DNA from: Oscillospiraceae bacterium
GTDB lineage: Bacteria > Bacillota > Clostridia > Oscillospirales > Ruminococcaceae
Assembly (NCBI GenBank): GCA_021201135.1
Contig: JAJQGT010000030.1
Span: 1 to 64,000 of the forward strand
Reading direction: 5' to 3'
Length of the DNA stretch: 64,000 nucleotides
The notes under the pieces are model-generated. The model did not search any database. It saw only the letters and a list, made by a program, of their open reading frames with translations, and was not told the origin of the DNA. Of this stretch, positions 43,938 through 52,397 are shown one piece after another. Numbering within the stretch: position 1 is the stretch's first letter; each line of letters starts with the position of its first letter. The position numbers and the translations under genes were made by a program.

Positions 43938-44178
43938 CCACATCATCCCCACCAAGATCAACAGGTTCACCTTTGATTATGTGGGACAGGTTCTCAAACT
44001 CCGCTTCGGTGAGGGTTACGCCCTTGCTCATTCTGGTATGGTCGGGCGACCAGTCGCGGATGTCATACTTCGGGACGCCTTCGTTCCAACTGACTTTATT
44101 GAGTTCCTTCGTCCAGCCGCGAGCGGTCTCCGAAAGAATGCCCAAGTGCTCCTTGATTTCATAAGTAAGTTCTGCCAT
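43918..44178 (-). CDS. YdbC/PC4 family DNA-binding protein
   Basis: The 86-residue protein matches the YdbC group of the PC4/Sub1 fold: EIKEHLGILSETARGWTKELN, VSWNEGVPKYDIRDWSPDH and MSKGVTLTEAEFENL. Such proteins bind single-stranded DNA and may affect transcription. It lies between the flippase and VTC genes and overlaps the latter; its presence there may be operon hitch-hiking rather than function. Confidence 0.87.
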   Translation of the reverse strand: MAELTYEIKEHLGILSETARGWTKELNKVSWNEGVPKYDIRDWSPDHTRMSKGVTLTEAEFENLSHIIKGEPVDLGGDDVDEDKIL

Positions 44179-44192
44179 AATAATGTTCCTTT

Positions 44193-45635
44193 CTAATTTC
44201 TTATAAGTTTAGCTTTCAGCTTCTCAGGCATCAGCATCATGAGAGCCTGCCAGAGATCTTTTATATTAAGTGCAAACGAGATGATGAACAGCACACCGAG
44301 AATCAGGTATAGCATCCATTCTTTGGTGAAAGTTATCTGATTGACGATGACCATCGCCGCCATGACCGCCGTGTTGATTAAAATTTTCGGCATCGAGAAG
44401 TCATAACGGATAAGTCTGCGGGTGTCGTAGAGTCTGTAGAAGAAGACGACGAAATATGCCACGAACGTCGCGAACGCCGCACCGTAGATTCCAAACGAGG
44501 GAATCAGTGCGAAGTTCAGAACTATATTTATTATTCCCGCAACAAGCGAGGTATAAAACGAGTGCTTCGTCTTCTTTTCGGCTATGTAGACCGAGCCTAA
44601 AAACGTGTTGAAGCATGTGAAAACTGTCGCCAATGTCAGTAGCGGCGAGTAGAGATAGGACTCGAAATACTGCTCGTTAATCCAGACCTGCGTTATCGGC
44701 TTGATGAGAAGAAGGATTCCCGAAGCGAGGACATACATGAACGCCGAGCACATTCTGAAAACATCCGTATAGAACTTCTCCCTCTCTGCCGAATTGTTCT
44801 CGGTGATGGCGGACATGTTCCACGCCTGCGAGAACATCGTGAAGACGGTCGTCAGAATTGTCGGGATTTTATATGCGATGGCATTGATGCCGGTCAGGTA
44901 TTCGCCGTGGAAAATGCGGATGATGAATCTGTCCGAAATGCTCGTTATCAGCCACAATAGGTTCGTCGACATCAGCGGCGCCGCATATTTTACCATGCTC
45001 TTGGCGAGCTCTTTGTCGAAGCTTCTTGGAGAAACAAATCTCCAGAGCCTTCCCGCCGTAAACAGGAAAATGCTCGAAATCAGGTCGGAAAGAATAATTG
45101 CCAAGAGATACCCTTCAATTCCCATATCGAACCCGACAAGGAACAGGATATCAAGAAGGAGCATCACGAGGGTGCAGATGATTCCGTCCACAGCGAACAG
45201 CGTGACCTTCCCCCGCCCACGGGTGAAGAACATGTTGATTTGTCTCAGCGACGAGGTGCAGACATAAATATAGAGTATCACCGTGTAGCCGTCGACATAG
45301 TCGAAAAGCGAGATTATTGGGAAGATTAGCGCCATCGCCGCCATGCCGAGGACATAGACGCTCAGGCAGACGGTGTAGACCTGCTTGTAGTCTTTGATTT
45401 CTTTCGAATCGAGCCCGAACCGAAGCGCCGCCTCCGCAATCGAGATGGTGAAAATCGGAATCAGGATGTTGGCGGTCTGGGCGATAAGGTCGACCGTGCC
45501 ATACTCCTCAGGCGTCAGGCATGCGGTATACAGTGGCACCAGAATCAGCACCAGAAGCTTCGAACCGAAGGAACCTAAGGCGAAGATCAGAGTGTTTGCC
45601 ATCAGTGTTTTGAAATTTTTATTCTCGCTCGCCAA
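44193..45635 (-). CDS. Oligosaccharide/lipid flippase (MATE-like, Wzx/MurJ type)
   Basis: This protein of about 480 residues has 12-14 hydrophobic segments and the polysaccharide-biosynthesis flippase pattern (TLIFALGSFGSKLLVLILVP, then CLTPEEYGTVDLIAQ). It should move lipid-linked sugars across the membrane. A TTG at 45635 with AAGGAAGG upstream fits the promoter at 45670-45698; the ATG at 45710 lies upstream of the predicted transcript start. An ATG at 45602 is also possible. Confidence 0.83.
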   Translation of the reverse strand: MASENKNFKTLMANTLIFALGSFGSKLLVLILVPLYTACLTPEEYGTVDLIAQTANILIPIFTISIAEAALRFGLDSKEIKDYKQVYTVCLSVYVLGMAAMALIFPIISLFDYVDGYTVILYIYVCTSSLRQINMFFTRGRGKVTLFAVDGIICTLVMLLLDILFLVGFDMGIEGYLLAIILSDLISSIFLFTAGRLWRFVSPRSFDKELAKSMVKYAAPLMSTNLLWLITSISDRFIIRIFHGEYLTGINAIAYKIPTILTTVFTMFSQAWNMSAITENNSAEREKFYTDVFRMCSAFMYVLASGILLLIKPITQVWINEQYFESYLYSPLLTLATVFTCFNTFLGSVYIAEKKTKHSFYTSLVAGIINIVLNFALIPSFGIYGAAFATFVAYFVVFFYRLYDTRRLIRYDFSMPKILINTAVMAAMVIVNQITFTKEWMLYLILGVLFIISFALNIKDLWQALMMLMPEKLKAKLIRN

Positions 45636-45669
45636 GGCTCTGCCTTCCTTTCCTGAAAACAATACCTCT

Positions 45670-45698
45670 ATTATAATAGCACATGATAAAAAAATCAA
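45670..45698 (-). promoter_or_regulatory. Promoter of the flippase operon
   Basis: TTGATT (45693-45698) and TATAAT (45670-45675) on the minus strand, 17 bases apart. This decides against the most upstream ATG of the flippase frame. Confidence 0.65.
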
Positions 45699-45816
45699 GA
45701 AAAATCGCAAAAAGGGCTATGAAAATATCTCAAACTGTGATATACTTAAGACAGTCGGATAAATCCGGCGGCAATTCCGCCGGGAATGTTGTTTTGAATA
45801 TTATGGAGGATAAGCT

Positions 45817-45945
45817 ATGAATAAAGATAACGTTTTGAGAATCCTCGTGATTCTCTCGGCACTGACCTGCATTCTGGGAATAGTCAAGCTTACTGCGGAA
45901 GCACTGAGCTTGGGGACACATAAGTATTTTGATGTGTCCGACTAA
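45817..45945 (+). CDS. 42-residue membrane peptide
   Basis: A short gene with a strong GGAGG site codes MNKDNVLRILVILSALTCIL and a polar tail ending YFDVSD. One membrane helix is predicted (residues 7-27). A GC-rich hairpin CCGGCGG/CCGCCGG (45765-45783) lies in its leader, and repeat copy 8 follows as a terminator. No family recognised; unlike the toxin-like peptides it has an acidic tail and no antisense promoter. Confidence 0.6.
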   Translation: MNKDNVLRILVILSALTCILGIVKLTAEALSLGTHKYFDVSD

Positions 45946-45950
45946 ATCGG

Positions 45951-45997
45951 AAACCCCTCCGGCACTTCGTGCCACCTCCCCTTTCAGGGGAGGCTTT
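45951..45997 (+). repeat. Dispersed palindromic repeat, copy 8 (short CACC-like type)
   Basis: CCCCTCC, GGCACTTCGTGCC palindrome, then CCTCCCC-TTTCA-GGGGAGGC and TTTTTT, six bases after the small gene's stop. Confidence 0.85.
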
Positions 45998-46135
45998 TTT
46001 GCGTTGTGCAACATTAACAAAAAATCTCCCTTTCACGGTATCTCCAAAAAATTACGGTTGATTTTTTCCGGTTCTCTGCTATAATAGAATAGCAAGTTTG
46101 TAACCCTTTTGTAACTATTCGAGAGAGGAGGAGCC

Positions 46136-47872
46136 ATGTTTTTAGCGCATATCCGGGCGGGACTGTGGGCGATATTCAACTTTTTGCAGTTTGTCGGTCG
46201 CACGGTCGCAGATATTATAAAAAGAATATTTACCGCTGTTTTCGGATTCTTAAAAACTGTCCTGTCAAGGATATTCAAAAAATTGGGCGGTTGGCTTTCA
46301 AAGAAGTTCAAACAGCCGCTTTATGATATATGGTGCTTCGTCCTGACGCCGTTTGCACACGCATTCGGGCGGCTTGCTCACACAAAAATCCAGTTCCGCA
46401 AGGCGAAGAGAATCAGCAACGACCACGCCAAAAAGGTCGCGTTCAACGCAATCGGCACCTTCTTCAAGTGGCTCGGAAGGGCTCTCGTGTCGCTCTTCAA
46501 CTATGCCGCACCGGTTATCTGCATAGTCTTCTTCGTTTCCCTCGTGAGCTATGCAAACTCCATCACCTACTCTGTTTCGGTCGAGTATAACGGCAGTGAG
46601 CTCGGAGTAATTTCGAGCGAGGCGGACTATAACGAGGCTCAGGCTCTCGTTCAGGACAAGATTACATACACCTCGTCCGACAATGCTGTCATCGCGACCC
46701 CGACGTTCACGATAAAGGTCGCAAGCGATGACGACGACACAATCGACGTTGACAGCCTTTCGGAGCTGATGCTTGAGTCTGCCGATGTAAACGTCGTGGA
46801 CGCTTACGGACTCTATATAAACGACACCCTCGTCGGAGTTTATAACGAGGAAGAGATGCTCAAGGTCAAGACGGCTCTTGAGTCGAAGCTTGCCGAGTAT
46901 TACACATCTAACGCCGTTTCGGTTGAATTTATCGACGACGTTGAGATTATCGAAGGCAGGTACATCGAGGACAACCTCACACTTTCGGACATCGCCGTTG
47001 CCTATATCAACGGAAGCGTCACCGTCGAAGCTTATTACATCGTCGAAAGCGGAGACTCGATTTCCTCGATAGCAAGCGCCCTCGGCTATACAACAGATGA
47101 GCTTCTTGAGGAGAACCCGGCGCTCTCGGACGGAGTTTATGCCGGCGACATCGTCACATACCACTATACCGAGCCGAATCTCTCGGTCGTCACGACGCAC
47201 TACGAGACCTATAATCAAGTTGTCGAGCGTGAGACGAGATATAGCTACAACAGCAAGATGGAGGAATACAACGAAATTCTCATCCAGTCGGGCTCGGACG
47301 GCTATGAAAACGTCACAGCGCTCGTCACAGAAACGGACGGCGTCGAGACGGACAGAACAATCACCATGAGCTACACCATCATCGAGATGGTTCCGAGAAT
47401 CTTCGAGGTCGGAACAGCCGAGAACACGACCATTGACGACACGAGCATAATTGACCTACTCGGCACCTTCTGCTGGCCTGTCGGCGGGAGCGGCGGATAT
47501 GTCAGCTCGACCTACGGCTGGCGTTCGTGGGACTCCTCGAGTCACCTTGCGATTGACATCGCCGCGGATTACGGCACCGATATCTATGCCGCCTGCTCGG
47601 GAACGGTCACATTTGCGAGCACATACGGCGCATACGGAAAGCTCGTCATAATCGACTGCGGTCATGGCTACGAAGCCTACTATGGGCACATGTCGTCGAT
47701 TGACGTGAGCGAGGGAGACATTGTCGAGAAGGGCGACGTCATCGGACACGTCGGCATGACCGGCTCCGCCTCCGGCAACCACTTGCACTTTGAAATGCGC
47801 TATAACGACGACCGCTTCAACCCGATTTATGTCCTGGGCGGGTATAGCAATCATGAGATAAGGAATTGGTGA
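46136..47872 (+). CDS. Membrane-anchored M23 peptidase with LysM and G5 domains
   Basis: The 578-residue protein has an unusual N-terminus with amphipathic and basic stretches and one membrane helix at about 120-142 (YAAPVICIVFFVSLVSYA). A linker domain, a LysM motif (YYIVESGDSISSIASALGYTTDELLEENP, about 300-345), a G5-like domain and a C-terminal M23 LytM endopeptidase follow. Zinc ligands are His and Asp in SSHLAIDIA and His in GNHLHFEMR. It should trim peptidoglycan cross-links at the surface. ATG 46136 follows GAGGAGG; a TTGATT/TATAAT promoter lies at 46057-46084. Confidence 0.92.
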   Translation: MFLAHIRAGLWAIFNFLQFVGRTVADIIKRIFTAVFGFLKTVLSRIFKKLGGWLSKKFKQPLYDIWCFVLTPFAHAFGRLAHTKIQFRKAKRISNDHAKKVAFNAIGTFFKWLGRALVSLFNYAAPVICIVFFVSLVSYANSITYSVSVEYNGSELGVISSEADYNEAQALVQDKITYTSSDNAVIATPTFTIKVASDDDDTIDVDSLSELMLESADVNVVDAYGLYINDTLVGVYNEEEMLKVKTALESKLAEYYTSNAVSVEFIDDVEIIEGRYIEDNLTLSDIAVAYINGSVTVEAYYIVESGDSISSIASALGYTTDELLEENPALSDGVYAGDIVTYHYTEPNLSVVTTHYETYNQVVERETRYSYNSKMEEYNEILIQSGSDGYENVTALVTETDGVETDRTITMSYTIIEMVPRIFEVGTAENTTIDDTSIIDLLGTFCWPVGGSGGYVSSTYGWRSWDSSSHLAIDIAADYGTDIYAACSGTVTFASTYGAYGKLVIIDCGHGYEAYYGHMSSIDVSEGDIVEKGDVIGHVGMTGSASGNHLHFEMRYNDDRFNPIYVLGGYSNHEIRNW

Positions 47873-47930
47873 CCCCCTCCACCATGTTTCGCATAGTTCC
47901 CCTCCCCAATGCGTTGGGGAGGCTTTTTAT
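47873..47930 (+). repeat. Dispersed palindromic repeat, copy 9 (divergent core)
   Basis: CCCCCTCCACC and a weak central palindrome, but the right stem is CCTCCCC-AATGCGTT-GGGGAGG with TTTTT, so the core differs while the terminal arms are kept. Starts right at the M23 stop. Confidence 0.75.
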
Positions 47931-47948
47931 TTGCAAATCATTATATTA

Positions 47949-47978
47949 TTGACAAGATGTCGATTTGTGTGGTATAAT
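47949..47978 (+). promoter_or_regulatory. Toxin mRNA promoter, locus B
   Basis: TTGACA (47949-47954) and TATAAT (47973-47978), 18 bases apart. The mRNA should begin near GGTGAGAGG (47985-47993). Confidence 0.75.
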
Positions 47979-48028
47979 GTCTGCGGTGAGAGGTGGTTGG
48001 CTCTTCCCTGTGAAGGGAGGTGACGCTA

Positions 48029-48121
48029 ATGGAGATCTTGTCCATCGTTTTGGAAGTCATAGCTTTGCTTTTGACCGCTTTCTCTATTGGTTACACCGTT
48101 GGTAGTAACCAAAAGAAATAA
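48029..48121 (+). CDS. 30-residue hydrophobic toxin-like peptide, locus B
   Basis: The peptide starts MEILSIVLEVIALLLTAF and ends TVGSNQKK: one membrane helix with a basic tail, nearly the same as locus A. The ATG follows GAAGGGAGGTGACGC, an ideal ribosome site. It lies between a consensus sense promoter and a convergent consensus antisense promoter. Type I toxin function is inferred. Confidence 0.78.
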   Translation: MEILSIVLEVIALLLTAFSIGYTVGSNQKK

Positions 48122-48223
48122 CCGCACCTGACTCTTAAGTCAGGCACGGCAACTTTTTTCGATAACTAGTTTGTTGGGAAGAGAAACCGTTGCCTGAATG
48201 CCAGTTCAGGCAACCCTCTCACC
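48105..48223 (-). ncRNA. Putative antisense antitoxin RNA, locus B
   Basis: Read from the promoter at 48230-48258, it includes the stem GTTGCCTGAA/TTCAGGCAAC and ends near the hairpin CCTGACT/AGTCAGG (48127-48144) followed by a T-rich tract. It overlaps the toxin mRNA 3' part. Confidence 0.6.
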
Positions 48224-48229
48224 ACTTAT

Positions 48230-48258
48230 ATTATACTATCTTTTAGCTGTGATGTCAA
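48230..48258 (-). promoter_or_regulatory. Antisense RNA promoter, locus B
   Basis: TTGACA (48253-48258) and TATAAT (48230-48235), 17 bases apart on the minus strand; the -35 again sits in an AGCTGT/ACAGCT palindrome followed on the plus strand by ATTTTTT. Confidence 0.75.
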
Positions 48259-48273
48259 CAGCTATTTTTTATT

Positions 48274-49092
48274 TTATGCCTTTTTCAACTCCACAACCAC
48301 CACTTCCGGCGGGTTGTTGATTCTGACCGGGATGAGGCTGTTGCCGAGTCCACGGCTGATGACGGTGGCGCTTTCGCCGAAATAATGGATTCCTTCGGTG
48401 TACTTCGGGAAGAAGCCTTGGTCGGGGGATATGAGGCTGAAGTTTCCTATTCTCATCTGTCCGCCGTGGGCATGCCCGGAGAACGTGAGGTCGGCGCCGC
48501 ATTTGGCGTATAACTCGCCGTATTGCGGACGATGGGAAATAAGAAGAGTCAAGGCGTCGCCGGTGTTTTCCATCAGCCGCATGAGATTTCCTTCGCTGAG
48601 AAGGCTGTCCGCCAGTCCGCAGAGATATATCTTTTCGTCGCCGATGGTGAGGGTGACGGTGTCGTGAGTGAGCACAACCACACCGGTGCCTTCGGCATCT
48701 TTAAGAAATTCACGCATCTCGTCCTCGGGAAATCTCCCCTCGTGGTTGCCTGTCGCATAGAATGTCGGGGCAATCTTTGCGGCTTCCCGCAAAAAATCAA
48801 GTGCGACTTCTTTGTCGGTATGCCTCGAGTCGACGAGGTCTCCCGAAATCACGATAATATCGGGATTCCGGGCTTCTATAAGCTCCAAGAGTCTCGTATT
48901 ATTCTCGCCGAAGGACTTGTTGTGCAAATCGGAAATGTGCACTATCCTGAAGCCGTTGAAGCTCTCGGGCACTTTTTTGCTCTCAAAAACATAGTTCGAG
49001 ACGGTCAGGCGGTTGTTCTCATATGAAAAATACGCAACTGCTGTAGGAATTGCAACGGCGGACAAGGCAAGCATGATTTTTGAACGGCGCAT
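48274..49092 (-). CDS. Metallophosphoesterase (YkuE/YaeI-like)
   Basis: The 272-residue protein has an N-terminal signal anchor and the calcineurin-like motifs RIVHISDLHNKSFG, VISGDLVDSRH, YATGNHE, LLISHRP and TFSGHAHGGQMRI. It belongs to the extracytoplasmic group that includes YkuE and UDP-diacylglucosamine/lipid phosphoesterases. The substrate is not known. Its 5' end is next to the upp promoter region. Confidence 0.9.
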   Translation of the reverse strand: MRRSKIMLALSAVAIPTAVAYFSYENNRLTVSNYVFESKKVPESFNGFRIVHISDLHNKSFGENNTRLLELIEARNPDIIVISGDLVDSRHTDKEVALDFLREAAKIAPTFYATGNHEGRFPEDEMREFLKDAEGTGVVVLTHDTVTLTIGDEKIYLCGLADSLLSEGNLMRLMENTGDALTLLISHRPQYGELYAKCGADLTFSGHAHGGQMRIGNFSLISPDQGFFPKYTEGIHYFGESATVISRGLGNSLIPVRINNPPEVVVVELKKA

Positions 49093-49169
49093 AATTATCT
49101 CCTGTCAATTAGTATTAAGTCGATTGTAGCATAAACTTCCCTATTTTTCAACGATATTTTTGCCCGGCG

Positions 49170-49202
49170 GTATTGTCTTTTCGCAAAAAAAGTGCTACAA
49201 TA
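49170..49202 (+). promoter_or_regulatory. Promoter of upp
   Basis: TTGTCT and TACAAT are 17 bases apart in the gap before upp, about 35 bases upstream of its start. Confidence 0.55.
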
Positions 49203-49234
49203 GTCTCGAATAAAACTCATGGAGGAGAGATACC

Positions 49235-49864
49235 ATGGCAAATATAACTATTTTCGATCATCCCCTTATCAAGCATAAAATCACCCTTCTTCGGGACAAG
49301 TCCACCGGCACCAAGGATTTCAGAACTCTTATCGAGGAAATCGCGATGCTCATGGGCTACGAGGCATTGAGAGACCTGCCGTTCGAGGAAATTGAGGTTG
49401 AGACCCCTATCTGCAAGACTATGGCTCCCGTTGTTTCGGGCAAGAAGCTTGCTGTCGTCCCGATACTTCGTGCCGGTCTCGGCATGGTCAGCGGTATTCT
49501 GGCGCTTGTTCCTTCCGCCAAGGTCGGTCACATCGGAATGTACAGAGATGAAGTTACCCACATTCCCCATGAATACTACTGCAAGCTCCCCGACAATATC
49601 GGCGACAGAACAATAATCGTCCTTGACCCGATGCTTGCAACCGGCGGCTCGGCTGTCGACGCTATCAATCTTATCAAGGAACGTGGCGGCAAGAACATCA
49701 AGTTCATGTCGATTATCGCCGCTCCCGAGGGCTTGAAGGCTCTTTCGGAGGCTCACCCGGACGTTGAAATCTACTGCGGAAACCTTGACGAAAAGCTCAA
49801 CGAGAACTGCTACATCGTTCCCGGTCTCGGCGATGCGGGAGACAGAATCTTCGGCACCAAGTAA
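49235..49864 (+). CDS. upp: Uracil phosphoribosyltransferase
   Basis: The 209-residue salvage enzyme makes UMP from uracil and PRPP. It begins [21 protein letters not shown], shows [14 protein letters not shown], the PRPP loop [16 protein letters not shown] and the C-terminal [13 protein letters not shown]. Length is exactly that of the family. ATG 49235 follows GGAGGAGAG. Confidence 0.97.
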   Translation: MANITIFDHPLIKHKITLLRDKSTGTKDFRTLIEEIAMLMGYEALRDLPFEEIEVETPICKTMAPVVSGKKLAVVPILRAGLGMVSGILALVPSAKVGHIGMYRDEVTHIPHEYYCKLPDNIGDRTIIVLDPMLATGGSAVDAINLIKERGGKNIKFMSIIAAPEGLKALSEAHPDVEIYCGNLDEKLNENCYIVPGLGDAGDRIFGTK

Positions 49865-49881
49865 AATATTTGAGAAAAAGC

Positions 49882-49910
49882 TTGCAATCGTCACCCAATC
49901 GTGATATACT
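49882..49910 (+). promoter_or_regulatory. Promoter of the T-box/cysE operon
   Basis: TTGCAA (49882-49887) and TATACT (49905-49910) at 17-base spacing. Confidence 0.7.
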
Positions 49911-49919
49911 GCATACTAT

Positions 49920-50185
49920 AAAGTAAAAAGGCGTCGAGCGGAAAGAGTAGCCCTATTGAACCCGCAAAGAGAGGAGACGGCGGTGGAATGTCTCCCGGGA
50001 GATTCGGCGAAGTGCGTCCGTGAGCTTGGAGGCTGAACTGACAGTAAGCTTTCACGTTTTGCCGCGTTAAGGCAACTGCCAACTACCATGTTGGCAACTG
50101 AGTTACAAATCGGAGTGGAACCGCGATTTTACACCGCCTCCCGTTTAGCGTTATGCTATTCGGCAGGCGGTTTTTGTTTTTCCTA
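49920..50185 (+). promoter_or_regulatory. T-box riboswitch, probably Cys-specific
   Basis: The leader has the T-box itself (GGAGTGGAACCGCG at 50112-50125), an AGAGTAGC stem I loop at 49944-49951 and an intrinsic terminator ACCGCCT/AGGCGGT followed by TTTTTGTTTTT at 50132-50180. A TGC triplet at 50013-50015 lies where the specifier is expected. With cysE and cysS downstream, uncharged tRNA-Cys should allow read-through. This fills the gap 49865-50209. Confidence 0.9.
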
Positions 50186-50209
50186 TAATAATTATTTTGG
50201 AGTGATAAT

Positions 50210-50854
50210 ATGCACTATATCTTAAAGGCTTTATCGGAGGACGTTCAGGCTATCAAGGACAGAGACCCTGCGGCGAGGAGCACACTCGAGATTCTTCTCA
50301 CCTCTTCTGGGCTTCACGCCATCACGGCTTATCGGATTGCTCATGCCCTTCACAAAAAGAAATACTATCTCTCGGCGAGGGTGATTTCGACTCTTGCCCG
50401 GTTCATGACAGGCATCGAAATTCACCCGGGTGCGACCATCGGCAAGCGGCTCGTCATCGACCACGGCTCGGGAGTCGTCATCGGCGAGACGACCGAAATC
50501 GGCGACGACTGCCTTCTTTATCAGGGCGTGACGCTCGGCGGTAACGGCAGAAGCAAGGGCAAGCGCCACCCGACACTCGGCAACAACGTCATGGTCGGTT
50601 GCGGCGCAAAGGTCCTGGGACCGTTTAAAATCGGCGACAACGTCAAGGTTGCGGCAAACGCTGTGGTCTTAAGCGAGATTCCCGACAACTGCACTGCGGT
50701 CGGCGCACCGGCAAGAATTGCACGAAGAAACGGCGTCAGAGTCACTCAGGATCTGGATCAGATTCATATTCCCGACCCCGTTGCGGCGGAATTTGCGAAG
50801 CAGAATGAGCGAATCACAGAACTTGAAAACAAGCTCGAAGAAATCAAGAAATAG
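50210..50854 (+). CDS. cysE: Serine O-acetyltransferase
   Basis: The 214-residue enzyme makes O-acetylserine, the cysteine precursor. The N-terminal helical part is short, as in the Bacillus/Clostridia form. The left-handed beta helix shows hexapeptide repeats: IEIHPGATIGKRLVIDHGSGVVIGET, VTLGGNGRSKGKRHPTLGNNVMVGCGAKVLGP. It is under T-box control and precedes cysS by 11 bases. Confidence 0.95.
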   Translation: MHYILKALSEDVQAIKDRDPAARSTLEILLTSSGLHAITAYRIAHALHKKKYYLSARVISTLARFMTGIEIHPGATIGKRLVIDHGSGVVIGETTEIGDDCLLYQGVTLGGNGRSKGKRHPTLGNNVMVGCGAKVLGPFKIGDNVKVAANAVVLSEIPDNCTAVGAPARIARRNGVRVTQDLDQIHIPDPVAAEFAKQNERITELENKLEEIKK

Positions 50855-50865
50855 GAGACTTTAAA

Positions 50866-52281
50866 ATGAAGCTGTATAACTCTCTCACGCGTTCAAAAGA
50901 CGAATTTGTGACCCACGAGCCCGGAAAGGTCGAAATGTACACCTGCGGACCGACCGTCTATCACTATGCACACATAGGAAACCTGAGGTCTTATATTATG
51001 GAGGACGTACTCGAGAAGTATCTTTCCTACTCGGGCTATAAGGTCAACCGTGTTATGAACATCACTGACGTCGGGCATCTTACGAGCGACGGCGACACCG
51101 GCGACGACAAAATGCTCAAAGGCGCCAAGCGCGAGCACAAGACGGTCATGGAGATTGCAAAATTCTATACCGATGCCTTCTTCAAGGACTGCTCGAAGCT
51201 CAATATCAAGATTCCCGACACCGTCGTGCCGGCAACCTCCTGCATCGACGAGTTCATCCGGGTTATCGGCGTCCTTATCGACAAGGGCTATGCCTATCTT
51301 TCCGGCGGAAACGTCTATTTTGACACCTCGAAGCTCGAGAAATACTACGTCTTCAACGACTTTGACGAGGAAGACTTGGCAGTCGGAGTCCGTGAGGGAG
51401 TCGAAGCGGATTTATCGAAGAGAAACAAGACCGACTTTGCGCTCTGGTTCACGAAGTCGAAGTTTGAAGACCAGGAGCTCAAGTGGGATTCGCCTTGGGG
51501 AGTCGGATACCCCGGCTGGCACATCGAGTGCTCCTGCATCAGTATGAAAAATAACGGCGAATATCTCGACCTCCACTGCGGTGGAATCGACAACGCTTTC
51601 CCCCACCACACCAACGAAATCGCGCAGTCGGAGTCTTATCTCGGGCATCCTTGGTGCCCGCAGTGGTTCCATGTCCGTCACCTCAACACCGAGGGCGGCA
51701 AGATGTCAAAATCCAAGGGCGAATTCCTGACGGTATCGCTTCTTGAGGAGAAGGGCTACGACCCGATTGTATATCGGTTCTACTGCCTCCAGTCGCACTA
51801 TCGCAAGGCTCTCGTCTTCTCATACCCGAACCTTGACAACGCCGCTTCGGCTTACACGAAGCTTGTCCAGAGGGTTGCTACTCTCCTCAGGGCTACGGGA
51901 GAAGTCGACGAGAATGCCTTTGCAAGCCTTAAGAAGTCGTTCACCGACGCTATGGACAACGATCTGAACACTTCCCTTGCGGTCACGGCTCTGTATGACG
52001 TTCTGAAAGCCGACACCAATGACGCGACGAAGCTTGCTCTTATCAAAGATTTTGACAGGGTTCTTTCTCTCGGGCTTATCGAGCATGCCGAAAAGCTTTC
52101 GGCGGGCAACGGTGCGGAATCCGAAGAGCTTCCCGCAGAGGTGGCAGAGCTCCTCGAGCAGCGCAAGGCGGCAAGAAAAGAGAAAAACTTCGCGCTCGCC
52201 GACGAACTGAGAGCGAAGATTGTCGCCCTCGGGTATTCCGTCGAGGAGACAAGACAGGGCACGGTCGTAAAGAAAATATAG
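50866..52281 (+). CDS. cysS: Cysteinyl-tRNA synthetase
   Basis: The 471-residue class I synthetase loads cysteine on tRNA-Cys. The HIGH motif is YHYAHIGNLRS, the zinc ligands are in YTCGPTVY, and the KMSKS motif is GGKMSKSKGEFL. GVGYPGWHIECSCIS and HCGGIDNAFPHHTNEIAQ are also typical. The anticodon-binding helical domain ends the protein. It is co-transcribed with cysE under the Cys T-box. Confidence 0.97.
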   Translation: MKLYNSLTRSKDEFVTHEPGKVEMYTCGPTVYHYAHIGNLRSYIMEDVLEKYLSYSGYKVNRVMNITDVGHLTSDGDTGDDKMLKGAKREHKTVMEIAKFYTDAFFKDCSKLNIKIPDTVVPATSCIDEFIRVIGVLIDKGYAYLSGGNVYFDTSKLEKYYVFNDFDEEDLAVGVREGVEADLSKRNKTDFALWFTKSKFEDQELKWDSPWGVGYPGWHIECSCISMKNNGEYLDLHCGGIDNAFPHHTNEIAQSESYLGHPWCPQWFHVRHLNTEGGKMSKSKGEFLTVSLLEEKGYDPIVYRFYCLQSHYRKALVFSYPNLDNAASAYTKLVQRVATLLRATGEVDENAFASLKKSFTDAMDNDLNTSLAVTALYDVLKADTNDATKLALIKDFDRVLSLGLIEHAEKLSAGNGAESEELPAEVAELLEQRKAARKEKNFALADELRAKIVALGYSVEETRQGTVVKKI

Positions 52282-52342
52282 CCCCTGCGCAAAGTTTGAT
52301 GAAAATTTAACCTTGGCACTTGACTTTATGGCACTTTCGGGG

Positions 52343-52371
52343 TAATATTTCTATTAGAGTATTTGCGGAAT
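52343..52371 (+). promoter_or_regulatory. Candidate promoter of the membrane cyclophilin gene
   Basis: A TTGACT box is followed after 17 bases by TAATAT in the gap between cysS and the cyclophilin gene. The -10 box is imperfect. Confidence 0.45.
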
Positions 52372-52397
52372 TTTGCCCTTACAGAAAGGAAAGATAA

